A stretch of 64,000 nucleotides of DNA from positions 2,046,001-2,110,000 of the forward strand of contig NZ_JAVIZT010000001.1 of the NCBI RefSeq assembly GCF_031453615.1. The letters run 5' to 3'. Below the pieces are notes generated by a model. It was not told the origin of the DNA. It was given only the letters and a program-made list of their open reading frames with translations, and ran no database searches. The position numbers and the translations under genes are program-made. This document shows, piece after piece, positions 24,081 through 32,301 of this stretch. Source of the DNA: Microbacterium sp. SORGH_AS_0428. Its GTDB lineage: Bacteria; Actinomycetota; Actinomycetes; Actinomycetales; Microbacteriaceae. Within the stretch, counting starts at the first letter, position 1. Each line of letters starts with the position of its first letter.

Positions 24081-25391
24081 TCAGCGGGAGCGGTCGCCCC
24101 ATTCCTTCTCCGACACGACCCGGGCGACCGTGAGTCCGATCGCGAGGGCCGCCACGACGAACAGCGCCTGCACACTGTTCTGCACCGCAGCGAGCGTGTC
24201 GCCGTCGATGGTGGCGACGATGGCGCGATACGCCGCAGCGCCGGGGACCATGATCACCACCGCCGGCACCGTCAGCGCCACCCGCGGAGCATCGAGGCGG
24301 CGGTAGCAGACGAAGGCCCCGAGGCCGACCAGCACCCCCGCGGCCATCGCCGCGACAGCGGGCATGAGTCCCGCATCCACCGCCGCCAGACGCGCGGTGT
24401 TCGCGATCGCGCCGACCGCGGCAGAGGCGATCGCGATGCGCCAGGGAGTGGCGAACAGCAGCGCGAAACCGAGCACGCCGACGAATCCGGCGACGAGGCG
24501 CATCACGGCGAGCGCGGGTTCGTCCAGCAGCGGCGTCGTAACGGCGCCGGGCGAGGTGGCGAACAGTGCCGCCACGGCCCAGACCGCGGAGCCGGCGGTG
24601 AGCAGGATGAGGCACGCGTAGACCACCCGCGCGATCCCCGCGTTGAGGTCCAGGCGGGCGAGGTCCATGGCGCCGGTGACGAGGGGGAAGCCGGGCACGA
24701 GGAAGAGCACGGCACTGGTGAGGGCGGCGTCGTGCGCGAAGGGCTGGCCCAAGAGCTCCAACAACTGGGCGGCGGCGAGGTAGATCAGCAGTGCCGTCGC
24801 CGCAGCGAGGAACACGGTGAGGAACTCGTTCAGCCGTGCGCGGGCGAGCAGCATCCGGATCGCCTGCCCTGCGGCGGCGCCGATGCCGACCGCGACGGCG
24901 GCCGCCCATCCGCCGTTGTTGAGCAGGGCGAAGGCGGCGCAGGCAGCGCCCGCGGCGATGATGCGCAGAAGCATCCCGTACCGGGCCGGGCGTGCGGCGA
25001 TCGCATCCAGGCGCGCCGCGAAGTCCTCGACGCTTCCGCCCGCCTCTGCCTCGACCCGGTGGGAGAGCCGCTGGAGGGCGGCGATGCGCTCGGCGTTGAC
25101 CACGGGGCGCGCGACCTCGGCCACACGGGTGCGCACGAGCTGGCCGCGGCTGACGGTGAGCACGATGTCGAGCATGCCGACGCGGGCGTTCATGGTCTCG
25201 ATGCCCCATGCGCGCCCGACGCGCTCCATCGTCGTTCGCACGCGTGCGGAGGATGCGCCCGCGCCCAGCATGAGGATTCCCAGCCGCAGCACCGCGTCGG
25301 TGAGCGCGACGAACCGCACGGGTTCCAGTCGTGCCTCATCGAGGGGGGTGGCGTCGCCGTCGTCCGCCGGGATCATACGGGCGCCGGCCAT
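24081..25391 (-). CDS. threonine/serine exporter family protein (ThrE-like)
   Basis: 436 residues from the ATG at 25391, which has GGGAGG about 8 nt upstream. The N-terminal cytoplasmic domain contains LRLGILMLGAGASSARVRTT and a ThrE-type AWGIETMNARVGMLDIVL. About ten transmembrane helices follow, including FLVPGFPLVTGAMDLARLDL and VPAVVIMVPGAAAYRA. The family exports small amino acids or related metabolites in corynebacteria and relatives. It is convergent with the CPBP gene (8-bp gap). Confidence 0.87.
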   Translation of the reverse strand: MAGARMIPADDGDATPLDEARLEPVRFVALTDAVLRLGILMLGAGASSARVRTTMERVGRAWGIETMNARVGMLDIVLTVSRGQLVRTRVAEVARPVVNAERIAALQRLSHRVEAEAGGSVEDFAARLDAIAARPARYGMLLRIIAAGAACAAFALLNNGGWAAAVAVGIGAAAGQAIRMLLARARLNEFLTVFLAAATALLIYLAAAQLLELLGQPFAHDAALTSAVLFLVPGFPLVTGAMDLARLDLNAGIARVVYACLILLTAGSAVWAVAALFATSPGAVTTPLLDEPALAVMRLVAGFVGVLGFALLFATPWRIAIASAAVGAIANTARLAAVDAGLMPAVAAMAAGVLVGLGAFVCYRRLDAPRVALTVPAVVIMVPGAAAYRAIVATIDGDTLAAVQNSVQALFVVAALAIGLTVARVVSEKEWGDRSR

Positions 25392-25461
25392 GCGGCCATC
25401 CTCCCATCTCCACGCCGTCGGATGCGGGACCAAGGCCCCACCGCGCCCGCCCGCGCCTCTG

Positions 25462-25520
25462 TTCAAGGGACCCGAGTTGCGGCGCGTGGCTTTTCGGGGC
25501 GACGTTTCGGGTCCCTTGAA
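25462..25520 (+). repeat. 59-bp palindromic intergenic element, copy A6
   Basis: TTCAAGGGACCCG ... CGTTTCGGGTCCCTTGAA. Relative to other copies both arms carry the paired change TTCAAGG/CCTTGAA. It ends 12 bp before the stop of the aztD gene. Confidence 0.87.
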
Positions 25521-25532
25521 CAGGGTTTCAGG

Positions 25533-26717
25533 TCAGGAGACGGCGACCTCGTTCGGGGTGACGGCGAGCGTTGTGCTCGCGAGCACCTCGCCGCTCGTCA
25601 GGTCGACCGCGTGCACCTTCTTCGCCGCGGGCTCGGTCACGTAGGCGATGTCGCCCGACACGACGATGGCGGGATGCGGGTCCTGCCATTCGAGGGGGCC
25701 CTCCCACGCCGCGATGACCGGGAACTCGTCGACCAGTTCGCCGCTGGCGGGATCGATCACGTGGATCGATCCGTCGGTGGCGAGGATGTAGCCGAGGTCC
25801 TTCGGGCCTCGCGCCAGGTCGCGGAACGTGTACGAGACGCCCTCCGGGAGCGGCACGACCTCCATGCTCGCCGTCGCGGTGTCGATCAACGCCACGCTCG
25901 AGAGCAGGTAGCCCTCCGCATCGGGGTCGTTCTTGTAGTCGCCGACGACGAGCGGGCTCGTGTCGGTGACGAAGATGTTGCCGGTACGGCCGTAGGCGTC
26001 GGGCGCCGTGACCTTCGCGATCTCGCCGTCGCGGTAGATCAGCGCGCCGTTCTCGCATCCGAAGACGACGACCTCGTCGGCGGCCGTGCCCTCGCCGTGC
26101 ACGCCGGGGCAATCCGCGTTCGAGGCGATCTCGGCGCCGTCCGCGTCACGCACCGTGATGCCGGTGCGACCGTTCGCCGAGCCGACGGTCGTCACGAAGG
26201 TGCCGTCCTCGAGCACGATCGACACGCCGTGGTGCGCCTCGGTGCCGGGGATCGTCGTCGAGGCGGGGAGGGCGTCGCCGAGCGAGGCGAACGCATCCGT
26301 GTCGACGATCGTCGTGTCGCTCGTGCCGTCGGCGTAGAGCACCGTCTTGCCGGCGTGGCGCACGACGTGCCCGGGAGCGTCCGCGGGGAACACGAGGTCG
26401 GTGAGCACGGGCTCGGACCCGGATGCGGCGCCGGTGTCGAGGACCTGGAAGCCCTCGCTCATCGTGACCAGCACGTGCGAGCCGTCGCCGGCCCGGTTGA
26501 GCCGGGTGAACTCCTCGGAGGCGAGGTCTCCGACCGTCTCCAGCGTCGTGCCGTCGAGCACGAGGATGCCGCCTTCGTAACTGATCGCGACGCGTTCGCC
26601 GGCGGTTGCGTCGGCGGAGGTCGAGGATGCGGGGGCGGGCGCGGTGCCGGCGCAGGCGGTCAGCGTCGCGGCGGCGGCGAGTCCGAGCGCGATCAGCGCG
26701 GGACGTCTCAGGTGCAT
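25533..26717 (-). CDS. aztD: AztD-like zinc metallochaperone (beta-propeller lipoprotein)
   Basis: 394 residues from the ATG at 26717, which is preceded by GAGG; an in-frame ATG at 26729 is possible but has no ribosome site. The signal peptide ends in a lipobox (LTACAG, Cys22). The rest is a repetitive beta-propeller. Likely zinc ligands of the AztD family appear as EAHHGVS and DCPGVHGEG, followed by VVFGCENGALI. AztD loads zinc onto the binding protein AztC. It is last in the leftward aztB-aztC arm and should be zinc-regulated. Confidence 0.83.
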   Translation of the reverse strand: MHLRRPALIALGLAAAATLTACAGTAPAPASSTSADATAGERVAISYEGGILVLDGTTLETVGDLASEEFTRLNRAGDGSHVLVTMSEGFQVLDTGAASGSEPVLTDLVFPADAPGHVVRHAGKTVLYADGTSDTTIVDTDAFASLGDALPASTTIPGTEAHHGVSIVLEDGTFVTTVGSANGRTGITVRDADGAEIASNADCPGVHGEGTAADEVVVFGCENGALIYRDGEIAKVTAPDAYGRTGNIFVTDTSPLVVGDYKNDPDAEGYLLSSVALIDTATASMEVVPLPEGVSYTFRDLARGPKDLGYILATDGSIHVIDPASGELVDEFPVIAAWEGPLEWQDPHPAIVVSGDIAYVTEPAAKKVHAVDLTSGEVLASTTLAVTPNEVAVS

Positions 26718-26782
26718 GTGGTGCCTCATTTCTGTGGGGTCGCGGGCGGGGCCCGCCGGCCGGTACGGCCGTGTGGATGGGC

Positions 26783-27697
26783 TCAGGAGAGCCCGGCGAC
26801 GATGCGCTGCGTGTTGACGCGCATCATGGTCAGGTAGTCGCCGGCGGCGCCGTCGGCGGCGGTGAGCGACTCGGTGAACAGCTCGACGACCCGAACCTCG
26901 ATGCCGGCCTCCTCGGCCAGTGCGCGCATGAGCCGGTCGGGCGAGGAGGACTCGGCGAAGATCGTGCGCACGCCGGCCTGCCGGATGGCGGAGACGAGCT
27001 CCGCGAGGTCGGCGGCGCTCGGAGCGGCGAGCGTCGTGCCGCCGGGGATCGCGGCACCCACGAGACGCACGTCGAAGCGGTCCGCCAGGTAGCCGAAGAC
27101 GTGGTGATTGGTCACGAGCGCACGTCTCTCGGCGGGGATGGCGGCCAGGGCTGTGCTCATCTCGGCATCCAGAGCCGCAAGCTCGGTGCGATATGCGGCG
27201 GTGTCGGCGCGGAGAGTCGCCGCATCCACCCCGTCGATGCCTGCGAGCGTCGCCTCCAGCGCGTCGACGACCTGCAGCATCCGCGCGGGATCTGTCCAGA
27301 AGTGCGGGTCGTCGGCGCCGTCCGCCTCCTCGCTCGTGTACGGCAGGACGTCGACGACGTCACCCGCGACGAATTGCGCGACGCCCTCGTCCGCTGCCGC
27401 CTCGAGGTGCTGCGCGAGACCCTCTTCGAGCCCGAGACCGTTCGAGACCACCAGGTCGGCCGAGCGCAGCCGCGCCGCCTCCTGGGCCGAGATCTCGAAG
27501 GAGTGGGGATCCGAGTCGGGCTTCATGAGGGTCACGACCTCGGCCTGATCGCCGACCAGCTCGGTGACGACATCGCCCAGGATGTTGGTGGACACCACGA
27601 CGAGGGGTCGATCCTCTGCGGTCGGGGCGCAGGCCGACAGCGCGCCCGCGACCAGGAGCGCGCCTGCGAACGCGGCGATGCGCTGGCCGGCGGTCAT
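26783..27697 (-). CDS. aztC: zinc ABC transporter substrate-binding lipoprotein
   Basis: 304 residues. The lipobox is LSACAP (Cys23), followed by the cluster A-I fold: VVSTNILGDVVTELVGDQAE, LMKPDSDPHSFEISAQEA (first His ligand), DDPHFWTDPARM, NHHVFGYLADRF (His) and FAESSSPDRLMRAL. No long His-rich loop is present, as in AztC rather than ZnuA. It captures zinc outside the membrane for the AztB/AztA transporter. It overlaps the preceding lipoprotein gene by 4 bp. Confidence 0.9.
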   Translation of the reverse strand: MTAGQRIAAFAGALLVAGALSACAPTAEDRPLVVVSTNILGDVVTELVGDQAEVVTLMKPDSDPHSFEISAQEAARLRSADLVVSNGLGLEEGLAQHLEAAADEGVAQFVAGDVVDVLPYTSEEADGADDPHFWTDPARMLQVVDALEATLAGIDGVDAATLRADTAAYRTELAALDAEMSTALAAIPAERRALVTNHHVFGYLADRFDVRLVGAAIPGGTTLAAPSAADLAELVSAIRQAGVRTIFAESSSPDRLMRALAEEAGIEVRVVELFTESLTAADGAAGDYLTMMRVNTQRIVAGLS

Positions 27698-28890
27698 CGG
27701 CCGGTCTCCGCGACGAAGGCCGGCTCGTCCGCCGTGGCGAAGGTGCGGGCGATGCGCCCGGCATCCGCGAAGTCGATCTCGAACAGCACGCGCTCGGTGA
27801 TCCCGTTGAGGTATGCGCGCCGGTCGTCCGCGATGAGGGTGGGCGTCCACCCCGCAGCGAGCGAGTCGGCGACCAGCGGTTCCGTGAGGGCGAGTTCGGC
27901 GCCCGTCGCGCCGTCGATCACGCTCACCCTTCCGTCGGCGGTGAGCCCCAGCACGTGCTCGGATGCATCGTCGACGGCCGTGACGGCGATCAGTGGTCGC
28001 GGGGCTGCGACCGCGGTCGCGGTGCGTTCTCGCGTGTCGAGGAGCACGATCGGCCCGTCCGGACTGAGACCCGCGGCGGTCGGGCGACCCTCCCGGTTGG
28101 CCCAGGAGCGGGGCGCGGAAATCCCCTCGGGAAGCGCGATGCGTTCGACCGCGGCCCCCGCGTCGGCGGCCACGGCCAGCAGCACGCCGTCCCGGCATCC
28201 GAGGATCGCGCCCACACGCGTGGTGAGAGTGCCGGCAGGCTCGGCACAGGGGACGGGCTCGCCGTGGACGGCGCCGTCGCGGTCGCGCACCTCGACGGCG
28301 CCCTCGCCGGTCGTGACGAGCGCGTGGTCGCCCACGGGCACGATGTAGCCGTCGTGCGCGGGCATCCGCACCCGGAACCGCTCGACCACCTCGCCCTTGG
28401 AGAGGGCCTCGGTGTCCAGCAGCACGGCCTCGCCGTCGGCGAAGAAGATCCCGGTGCCGCCCGTTGTCGATGAGTTCGTCGTCGCGACACGGGCCGTGCC
28501 GCGGCCGGGGACCTTCGTCAGCACGCGCGGCTGGGCGCGGTAGTAGTGGAAGTGATCCACGTGATCCCAGGTCCACATCCCGCTGTCGACGATCTCGACG
28601 CCGTCGCCGGTGTCGGCGAAGAGGTAACGGCCGTCCGTAGCGGTGGCCAGGGGAGCGTCGATGCGGCCGAGGTCGGAGGTCTCCTCGGCGAGCAGGTCGA
28701 GCAGCGTGAGTCGGCCGTCGATCGTCGCGGTCAGCAGGTGCAGGGGCGGCTCGCTCACCTCGGCGGCGCCGGTGACCTGCCCGTGACCGGTGCTGCCCGC
28801 CGGGGCGGCCGGGGGTTCGGGAGTGTTCGCGCACGCGGCGAGCAGGAGAGCGGATGCGGTGACGACGGTGAGGGCGAGGGGATGGCGCAC
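27694..28890 (-). CDS. AztD paralogue, beta-propeller lipoprotein
   Basis: 398 residues from a GTG at 28890. The lipobox is LLAACAN (Cys20). It aligns along its length with the aztD product, e.g. AHDGYIVPVGDHALVTT beside AHHGVSIVLEDGTFVTT. It keeps a His-rich WDHVDHFHYYRAQPR segment. However, the AHHG and CPGVHGE motifs of the true AztD are altered (AHDG; CAEPAGT), so its metal site probably differs. It lies between aztB and aztC in the same operon, so it is expected to be zinc-responsive and to work on the cell surface. Confidence 0.78.
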   Translation of the reverse strand: MRHPLALTVVTASALLLAACANTPEPPAAPAGSTGHGQVTGAAEVSEPPLHLLTATIDGRLTLLDLLAEETSDLGRIDAPLATATDGRYLFADTGDGVEIVDSGMWTWDHVDHFHYYRAQPRVLTKVPGRGTARVATTNSSTTGGTGIFFADGEAVLLDTEALSKGEVVERFRVRMPAHDGYIVPVGDHALVTTGEGAVEVRDRDGAVHGEPVPCAEPAGTLTTRVGAILGCRDGVLLAVAADAGAAVERIALPEGISAPRSWANREGRPTAAGLSPDGPIVLLDTRERTATAVAAPRPLIAVTAVDDASEHVLGLTADGRVSVIDGATGAELALTEPLVADSLAAGWTPTLIADDRRAYLNGITERVLFEIDFADAGRIARTFATADEPAFVAETGR

Positions 28891-28900
28891 GCGGAGCTTT

Positions 28901-29746
28901 CTAGAGGGGAGCCGGCACCGCGGCGGCGGAGCGGCGGGACACGAACAGGGAGTGCAGCAGCGCGGACAGCGCGGCCGCGGCGATGGCGGATGCGGCGATC
29001 GATGCTCCGGCGGCGGTGCCGAGGTGCCACGAGAGTGAGAGGCCGGCGGTGACCGAGGCGATCCCGATGGCGCCGGCGAGGACCATGGCGGCGGCGATCC
29101 CGCGCACCCACGGTCGGGCGGCCACAGCCGGGGCGAGCAGCATCCCGACCACCAGGAGCGAGCCGACGGCTTGGTACGAGGCGACGACGGCGAGCGTCAC
29201 GAGACCGGTGAGCGTGGCCTCGGCCCACGCCGGACGCACGCCCAGCACCCGGGCGACGCGCGCGTCCACGGCCACCGCGACCAACGCCCGGTGCGCGACG
29301 GCCGCGAGGGCCAGGCCGACCGCCGTGGCCGCGGCCAGCACTGCGAGATCCTCGGTCGAGATCGCCAGCACGTCACCGAAGAGGACCGCGGTCGCATCCG
29401 TCGCGAAGCTGCCGGAGTGCGAGATGACGATGACGCCGACGGCGAGCATCGCGACGAACAGGAGCCCGATGCTCGTGTCGTACGCGAGACGCCCGCGCCG
29501 GCGCAGCGCCCCGATCCCGACCGTCATGACCACGGCGCTCGCGGCGCCGCCGAGGAGGACGGGGGCGCCGAGCACGGTGGCGAGGGCGACGCCGGGCAGC
29601 ATCCCGTGCGCCAGCGCCTCGCCGAGGAAGGCCATGCCCCGGATTACGACCCAGGTGCCGACGACCGCGCACAGCACGGCCACGAGCGAACCGCCGACGA
29701 GAGCGCGCAGCAGGAACGCGTGCTCGAGGGGGAGGAGAAGGGTCAC
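28901..29746 (-). CDS. aztB: metal ABC transporter permease
   Basis: 281 residues of the ABC-3 (ZnuB/MntB/AztB) family with about eight transmembrane helices. Typical segments are GTWVVIRGMAFLGEALAHGM (cytoplasmic coupling region), YDTSIGLLFVAMLAVGVIVI and GSLLVVGMLLAPAVAARPWV. The start is a GTG at 29746, with TACGGT 8 nt before it. It forms the membrane channel for zinc with the divergently encoded ATPase. Confidence 0.88.
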   Translation of the reverse strand: MTLLLPLEHAFLLRALVGGSLVAVLCAVVGTWVVIRGMAFLGEALAHGMLPGVALATVLGAPVLLGGAASAVVMTVGIGALRRRGRLAYDTSIGLLFVAMLAVGVIVISHSGSFATDATAVLFGDVLAISTEDLAVLAAATAVGLALAAVAHRALVAVAVDARVARVLGVRPAWAEATLTGLVTLAVVASYQAVGSLLVVGMLLAPAVAARPWVRGIAAAMVLAGAIGIASVTAGLSLSWHLGTAAGASIAASAIAAAALSALLHSLFVSRRSAAAVPAPL

Positions 29747-29767
29747 GACACCCGACCGTAGCGATAA

Positions 29768-29782
29768 TGAGAACCGTTCTCA
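29768..29782. promoter_or_regulatory. Zur-type operator between aztB and aztA
   Basis: TGAGAACCGTTCTCA is a perfect 6-3-6 palindrome flanked by ATAA and ACTT. It resembles known zinc-uptake-regulator boxes (AATGAnAATnATTnTCA-like). It lies between the leftward TACGGT (29755-29760) and rightward TAGGCT (29790-29795) candidate -10 hexamers. One bound dimer would therefore block both promoters. Confidence 0.75.
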
Positions 29783-29801
29783 ACTTGGCTAGGCTGGTCG
29801 G

Positions 29802-30449
29802 ATGTTCCTCTCCGATCCACCGTCGGCTGCCGCGCCGACCCCGCTGTGCGCGGCGGGTCTGCGCGTCGACGCGAAGGGGCGGACGCTGCTGCATCCGCTC
29901 GATCTGCGCCTCGATCCGGGCGTGATGACCGTCATCGCGGGGCCGAACGGCGCGGGCAAGACCACGCTTCTCGAGGCGCTCGCCGGGGTGAGGCCCGGCC
30001 GGTCTGGCGTCGTCGACGGGGCCGGGCGGATCGCCTTCGTCCCGCAGCATTCGGCGATCGCCGAACAGCTGCCGCTCACGGTGGCTCAGCTCGTGCGGAT
30101 CGGGGCCTGGCGGCGCCTGCTCCCGCTGCCCTCACGCGCGGAGCGGACGGATGCGGCGAAGGCCATGGCCGCGCTGGAGATCGCCGACCTCGCCTCCCGA
30201 CCAGTGGCGACCCTCTCCGGCGGCCAGCTCCAGCGGGCGCTGCTCGCTGCGGCGCTGGCCCGTCGCGCCGACGTGCTGCTGCTCGACGAACCGACGACGG
30301 GCCTGGATGCGGCCAGCAGCACCCGCATCCTCGCCGCCGTCGAGCGGGAGCGACGCCGCGGCGCCGTGGTCGTGTGCGTGAGCCACGACCCGGTGCTCAT
30401 CGCCGCGGCCGGGCGCGTGCTCCGCCTCGAGGGCGGTCGCCTCGTGTGA
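29802..30449 (+). CDS. aztA: zinc ABC transporter ATP-binding protein
   Basis: 215 residues. Walker A is AGPNGAGKTTLLEALAG, the Q-loop region reads IAFVPQHSAIAEQLPLTVAQ, the ABC signature is TLSGGQLQRALLAAALARR, Walker B is VLLLDEPTTGLDA and the switch is VCVSHDP. It energises the AztB permease. TAGGCT lies exactly 6 nt before the ATG with no Shine-Dalgarno, so the mRNA is probably leaderless. Having the ATPase alone on the opposite strand from aztB/C/D is an unusual layout, but one operator can serve both. Confidence 0.9.
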   Translation: MFLSDPPSAAAPTPLCAAGLRVDAKGRTLLHPLDLRLDPGVMTVIAGPNGAGKTTLLEALAGVRPGRSGVVDGAGRIAFVPQHSAIAEQLPLTVAQLVRIGAWRRLLPLPSRAERTDAAKAMAALEIADLASRPVATLSGGQLQRALLAAALARRADVLLLDEPTTGLDAASSTRILAAVERERRRGAVVVCVSHDPVLIAAAGRVLRLEGGRLV

Positions 30450-30468
30450 CCCCGCGCCCCCGCCCCTG

Positions 30469-30527
30469 TTGGAGGGACCCCTCTTGCGGCGCGGAGCGCC
30501 CGGACGCGACATCACGCGTCCCTTGAA
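30469..30527 (+). repeat. 59-bp palindromic intergenic element, copy A7
   Basis: TTGGAGGGACCCC ... ACATCACGCGTCCCTTGAA, the most diverged copy but still exactly 59 bp. It begins 19 bp after the aztA stop and separates it from a convergent response-regulator gene. Confidence 0.75.
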
Positions 30528-30589
30528 CAGAGCCCCCGTCGCGGAGGGTGACGATCGCCCCCCCGAACACCGCCGCCAGCGCGCTTGCG

Positions 30590-31204
30590 CTAGATCCAGC
30601 CCTTCTCGCGGGCGACCTGCGCGGCCTGCGAGCGATTCTCGGTGCCCGTCTTGCCGATCGCCGACGAGAGGTGATTGCGCACGGTGCCCGCCGAGAGGAA
30701 CATCTCCGCGGCGATCTGCGCGACGGCCCGGCCGTCGGCCGACAGTCGCAGCGCCTGCTGCTCCCGCTCGGTCAACGGGCTCTGACCCTCGAACAGCGAC
30801 GCCTCGGCGAGTTCGGGATCCACCACACGGAGCCCCGCGTGCACACGCCGCACCGCGTCGGCGAGGCGATCCGCCGGGGCATCCTTCACGATGAAGCCGC
30901 TGGCGCCCGCATCCAACGCCTGGCGGAGGTAGCCGGGTCGGGCGAACGTCGTCACCACCAGCACGCGCGTCGCCGGATTCGCCTCGCGCACCTGGCGCGT
31001 GGCGGTGATCCCGTCCATCCCGGGCATCTGGATGTCCATGAGGCAGACGTCGGGGGTCGTGTCGGCGGCGAGGGATGCGGCCTGCGCGCCGTCGGCGGCC
31101 TCGGCCACCACGACGAGGTCTCCCTCCAGCTCGAGCAGGGCACCCATCGCGCCGCGGACGAGCGCCTGATCGTCGACGAGCATCAGTCTGATCGGTGCGG
31201 TCAC
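30590..31204 (-). CDS. NarL/LuxR-type response regulator
   Basis: 204 residues from the GTG at 31204, which overlaps the kinase stop (a second GTG lies one codon upstream). The receiver domain has LMLVDDQALVRG (Asp11/Asp12), the phospho-acceptor Asp57 in CLMDIQMPGMDG and Lys in GFIVKDAPADRL. The C-terminal LuxR helix-turn-helix is SPLTEREQQALRLSADGRAV to LSAGTVRNHLSSAIGKTG. It is the last gene of the ABC/two-component operon and is the expected partner of the adjacent kinase. It probably autoregulates that operon. Confidence 0.93.
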   Translation of the reverse strand: MTAPIRLMLVDDQALVRGAMGALLELEGDLVVVAEAADGAQAASLAADTTPDVCLMDIQMPGMDGITATRQVREANPATRVLVVTTFARPGYLRQALDAGASGFIVKDAPADRLADAVRRVHAGLRVVDPELAEASLFEGQSPLTEREQQALRLSADGRAVAQIAAEMFLSAGTVRNHLSSAIGKTGTENRSQAAQVAREKGWI

Positions 31205-32292
31205 CACGTCATGCTCACTCTCGTTCCGCCGCTGGGCGCGGGAGCCACCTCGAGAACGGCGCCGGCCGCGGCCGCCCGCTCCTGCATGCCCCGGATGCCG
31301 TTGCCCGGGCGCTGGCGCACCCCCTCGCCGTCGTCGTCCACCGTGACGACGCCCGGTGCCACCGAGATGCGCACCGTGCGGGCATGCGCATGGCGCAGGA
31401 TGTTGGTCGTCGCCTCGCGCACGATCCACCCCGCGGGCAGCGACTGCGCGGGCGAGAGGGATGCGGCGTCGCCGCTGACCTCGACGGCCATCCCCGCCGA
31501 CTCGAGCGCCGCACGGCTGGCGACGAGCTGCTCGGCGAAGGCCTGACCGCGGATTCCGGTCACGGTGCTGCGCACGCCCGAGATCGCCTCGCCCGTGAGT
31601 CGCACGATGTCGGCGAGCTCTGCCTTCGCGCGATCGGGGTCGCGATCGACGAGCCGCTCGGCGAGTTCGGCCTTCAGCTTCACCGCCGTCAGGGTGTGCC
31701 CCAGCAGGTCGTGAACGTCGCGGGCGATCGCCGTGCGCTCGTCGCTGGCGGCGAGCTCCAGACGGATCCGATCCGTGTCGACGGAGCGGCCGATGAGCCA
31801 GCTCGTCACGGTGTTGACGACGGCGATCATGATGACCACCGAGAGGATCTGGATGTTGTCCTCGATCGAGCCGGTGGCGACGATCACGACGACGACGGCC
31901 CCGATGCCCGCGACCGTCGTCGCCCAGTGCCAGCTGCGGCGGAGACCGTAGCTCGCGTACGACATCACGAACGGCACGAAACTCAGAGCGCCGTCGCCGA
32001 TCGCCGGCACCGTGGCTGCGGCGCACGCGATCTGCACCCAGAACAGCGTCTTCACGCGTGGGCTGGGCGCCCCCCAGGCCGACCGCATCCCGGAGACGAA
32101 ACCGACCACGTAGGCCACGGCGAACCCCACCAGCGCAGCCCACCCGAGCACGAGGACACCCGGCGGCGCCGGCGACGACAGCAGCGAGAGGATCGGGAAG
32201 ATCAGGAAGACCATCCACACGATCGCCATGAGCCAGCCCCAGCGCTGCCACGGATCCTGTGGCACGCGCGGGGGCGCGGAGGGGCTCGTCAC
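31201..32292 (-). CDS. sensor histidine kinase, DesK/HisKA_3 type
   Basis: 363 residues from a GTG at 32292. About six transmembrane helices fill residues 18-168 without a sizeable extracellular domain. The phosphorylation site is ERTAIARDVHDLLGHTLTAV (His194), followed by a HATPase domain with REATTNILRHAHA (N box) and DDDGEGVRQRPGNGIRGMQE (G boxes). Such kinases with short extracellular parts usually sense membrane state or act through an associated ABC transporter; the latter fits this operon. Confidence 0.9.
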   Translation of the reverse strand: MTSPSAPPRVPQDPWQRWGWLMAIVWMVFLIFPILSLLSSPAPPGVLVLGWAALVGFAVAYVVGFVSGMRSAWGAPSPRVKTLFWVQIACAAATVPAIGDGALSFVPFVMSYASYGLRRSWHWATTVAGIGAVVVVIVATGSIEDNIQILSVVIMIAVVNTVTSWLIGRSVDTDRIRLELAASDERTAIARDVHDLLGHTLTAVKLKAELAERLVDRDPDRAKAELADIVRLTGEAISGVRSTVTGIRGQAFAEQLVASRAALESAGMAVEVSGDAASLSPAQSLPAGWIVREATTNILRHAHARTVRISVAPGVVTVDDDGEGVRQRPGNGIRGMQERAAAAGAVLEVAPAPSGGTRVSMTW

Positions 32293-32301
32293 CGCTCGAG
32301 C

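Noticed and set aside
2969..30527. The 59-bp elements as integron attC sites (historically called 59-base elements)
   Set aside because: The ends read GTTCGAG/CTCGAAC and do not fit the GTTRRRY/RYYYAAC core sites of attC. The intervening DNA is ordinary operons on both strands rather than single-gene cassettes, and no integrase is present.
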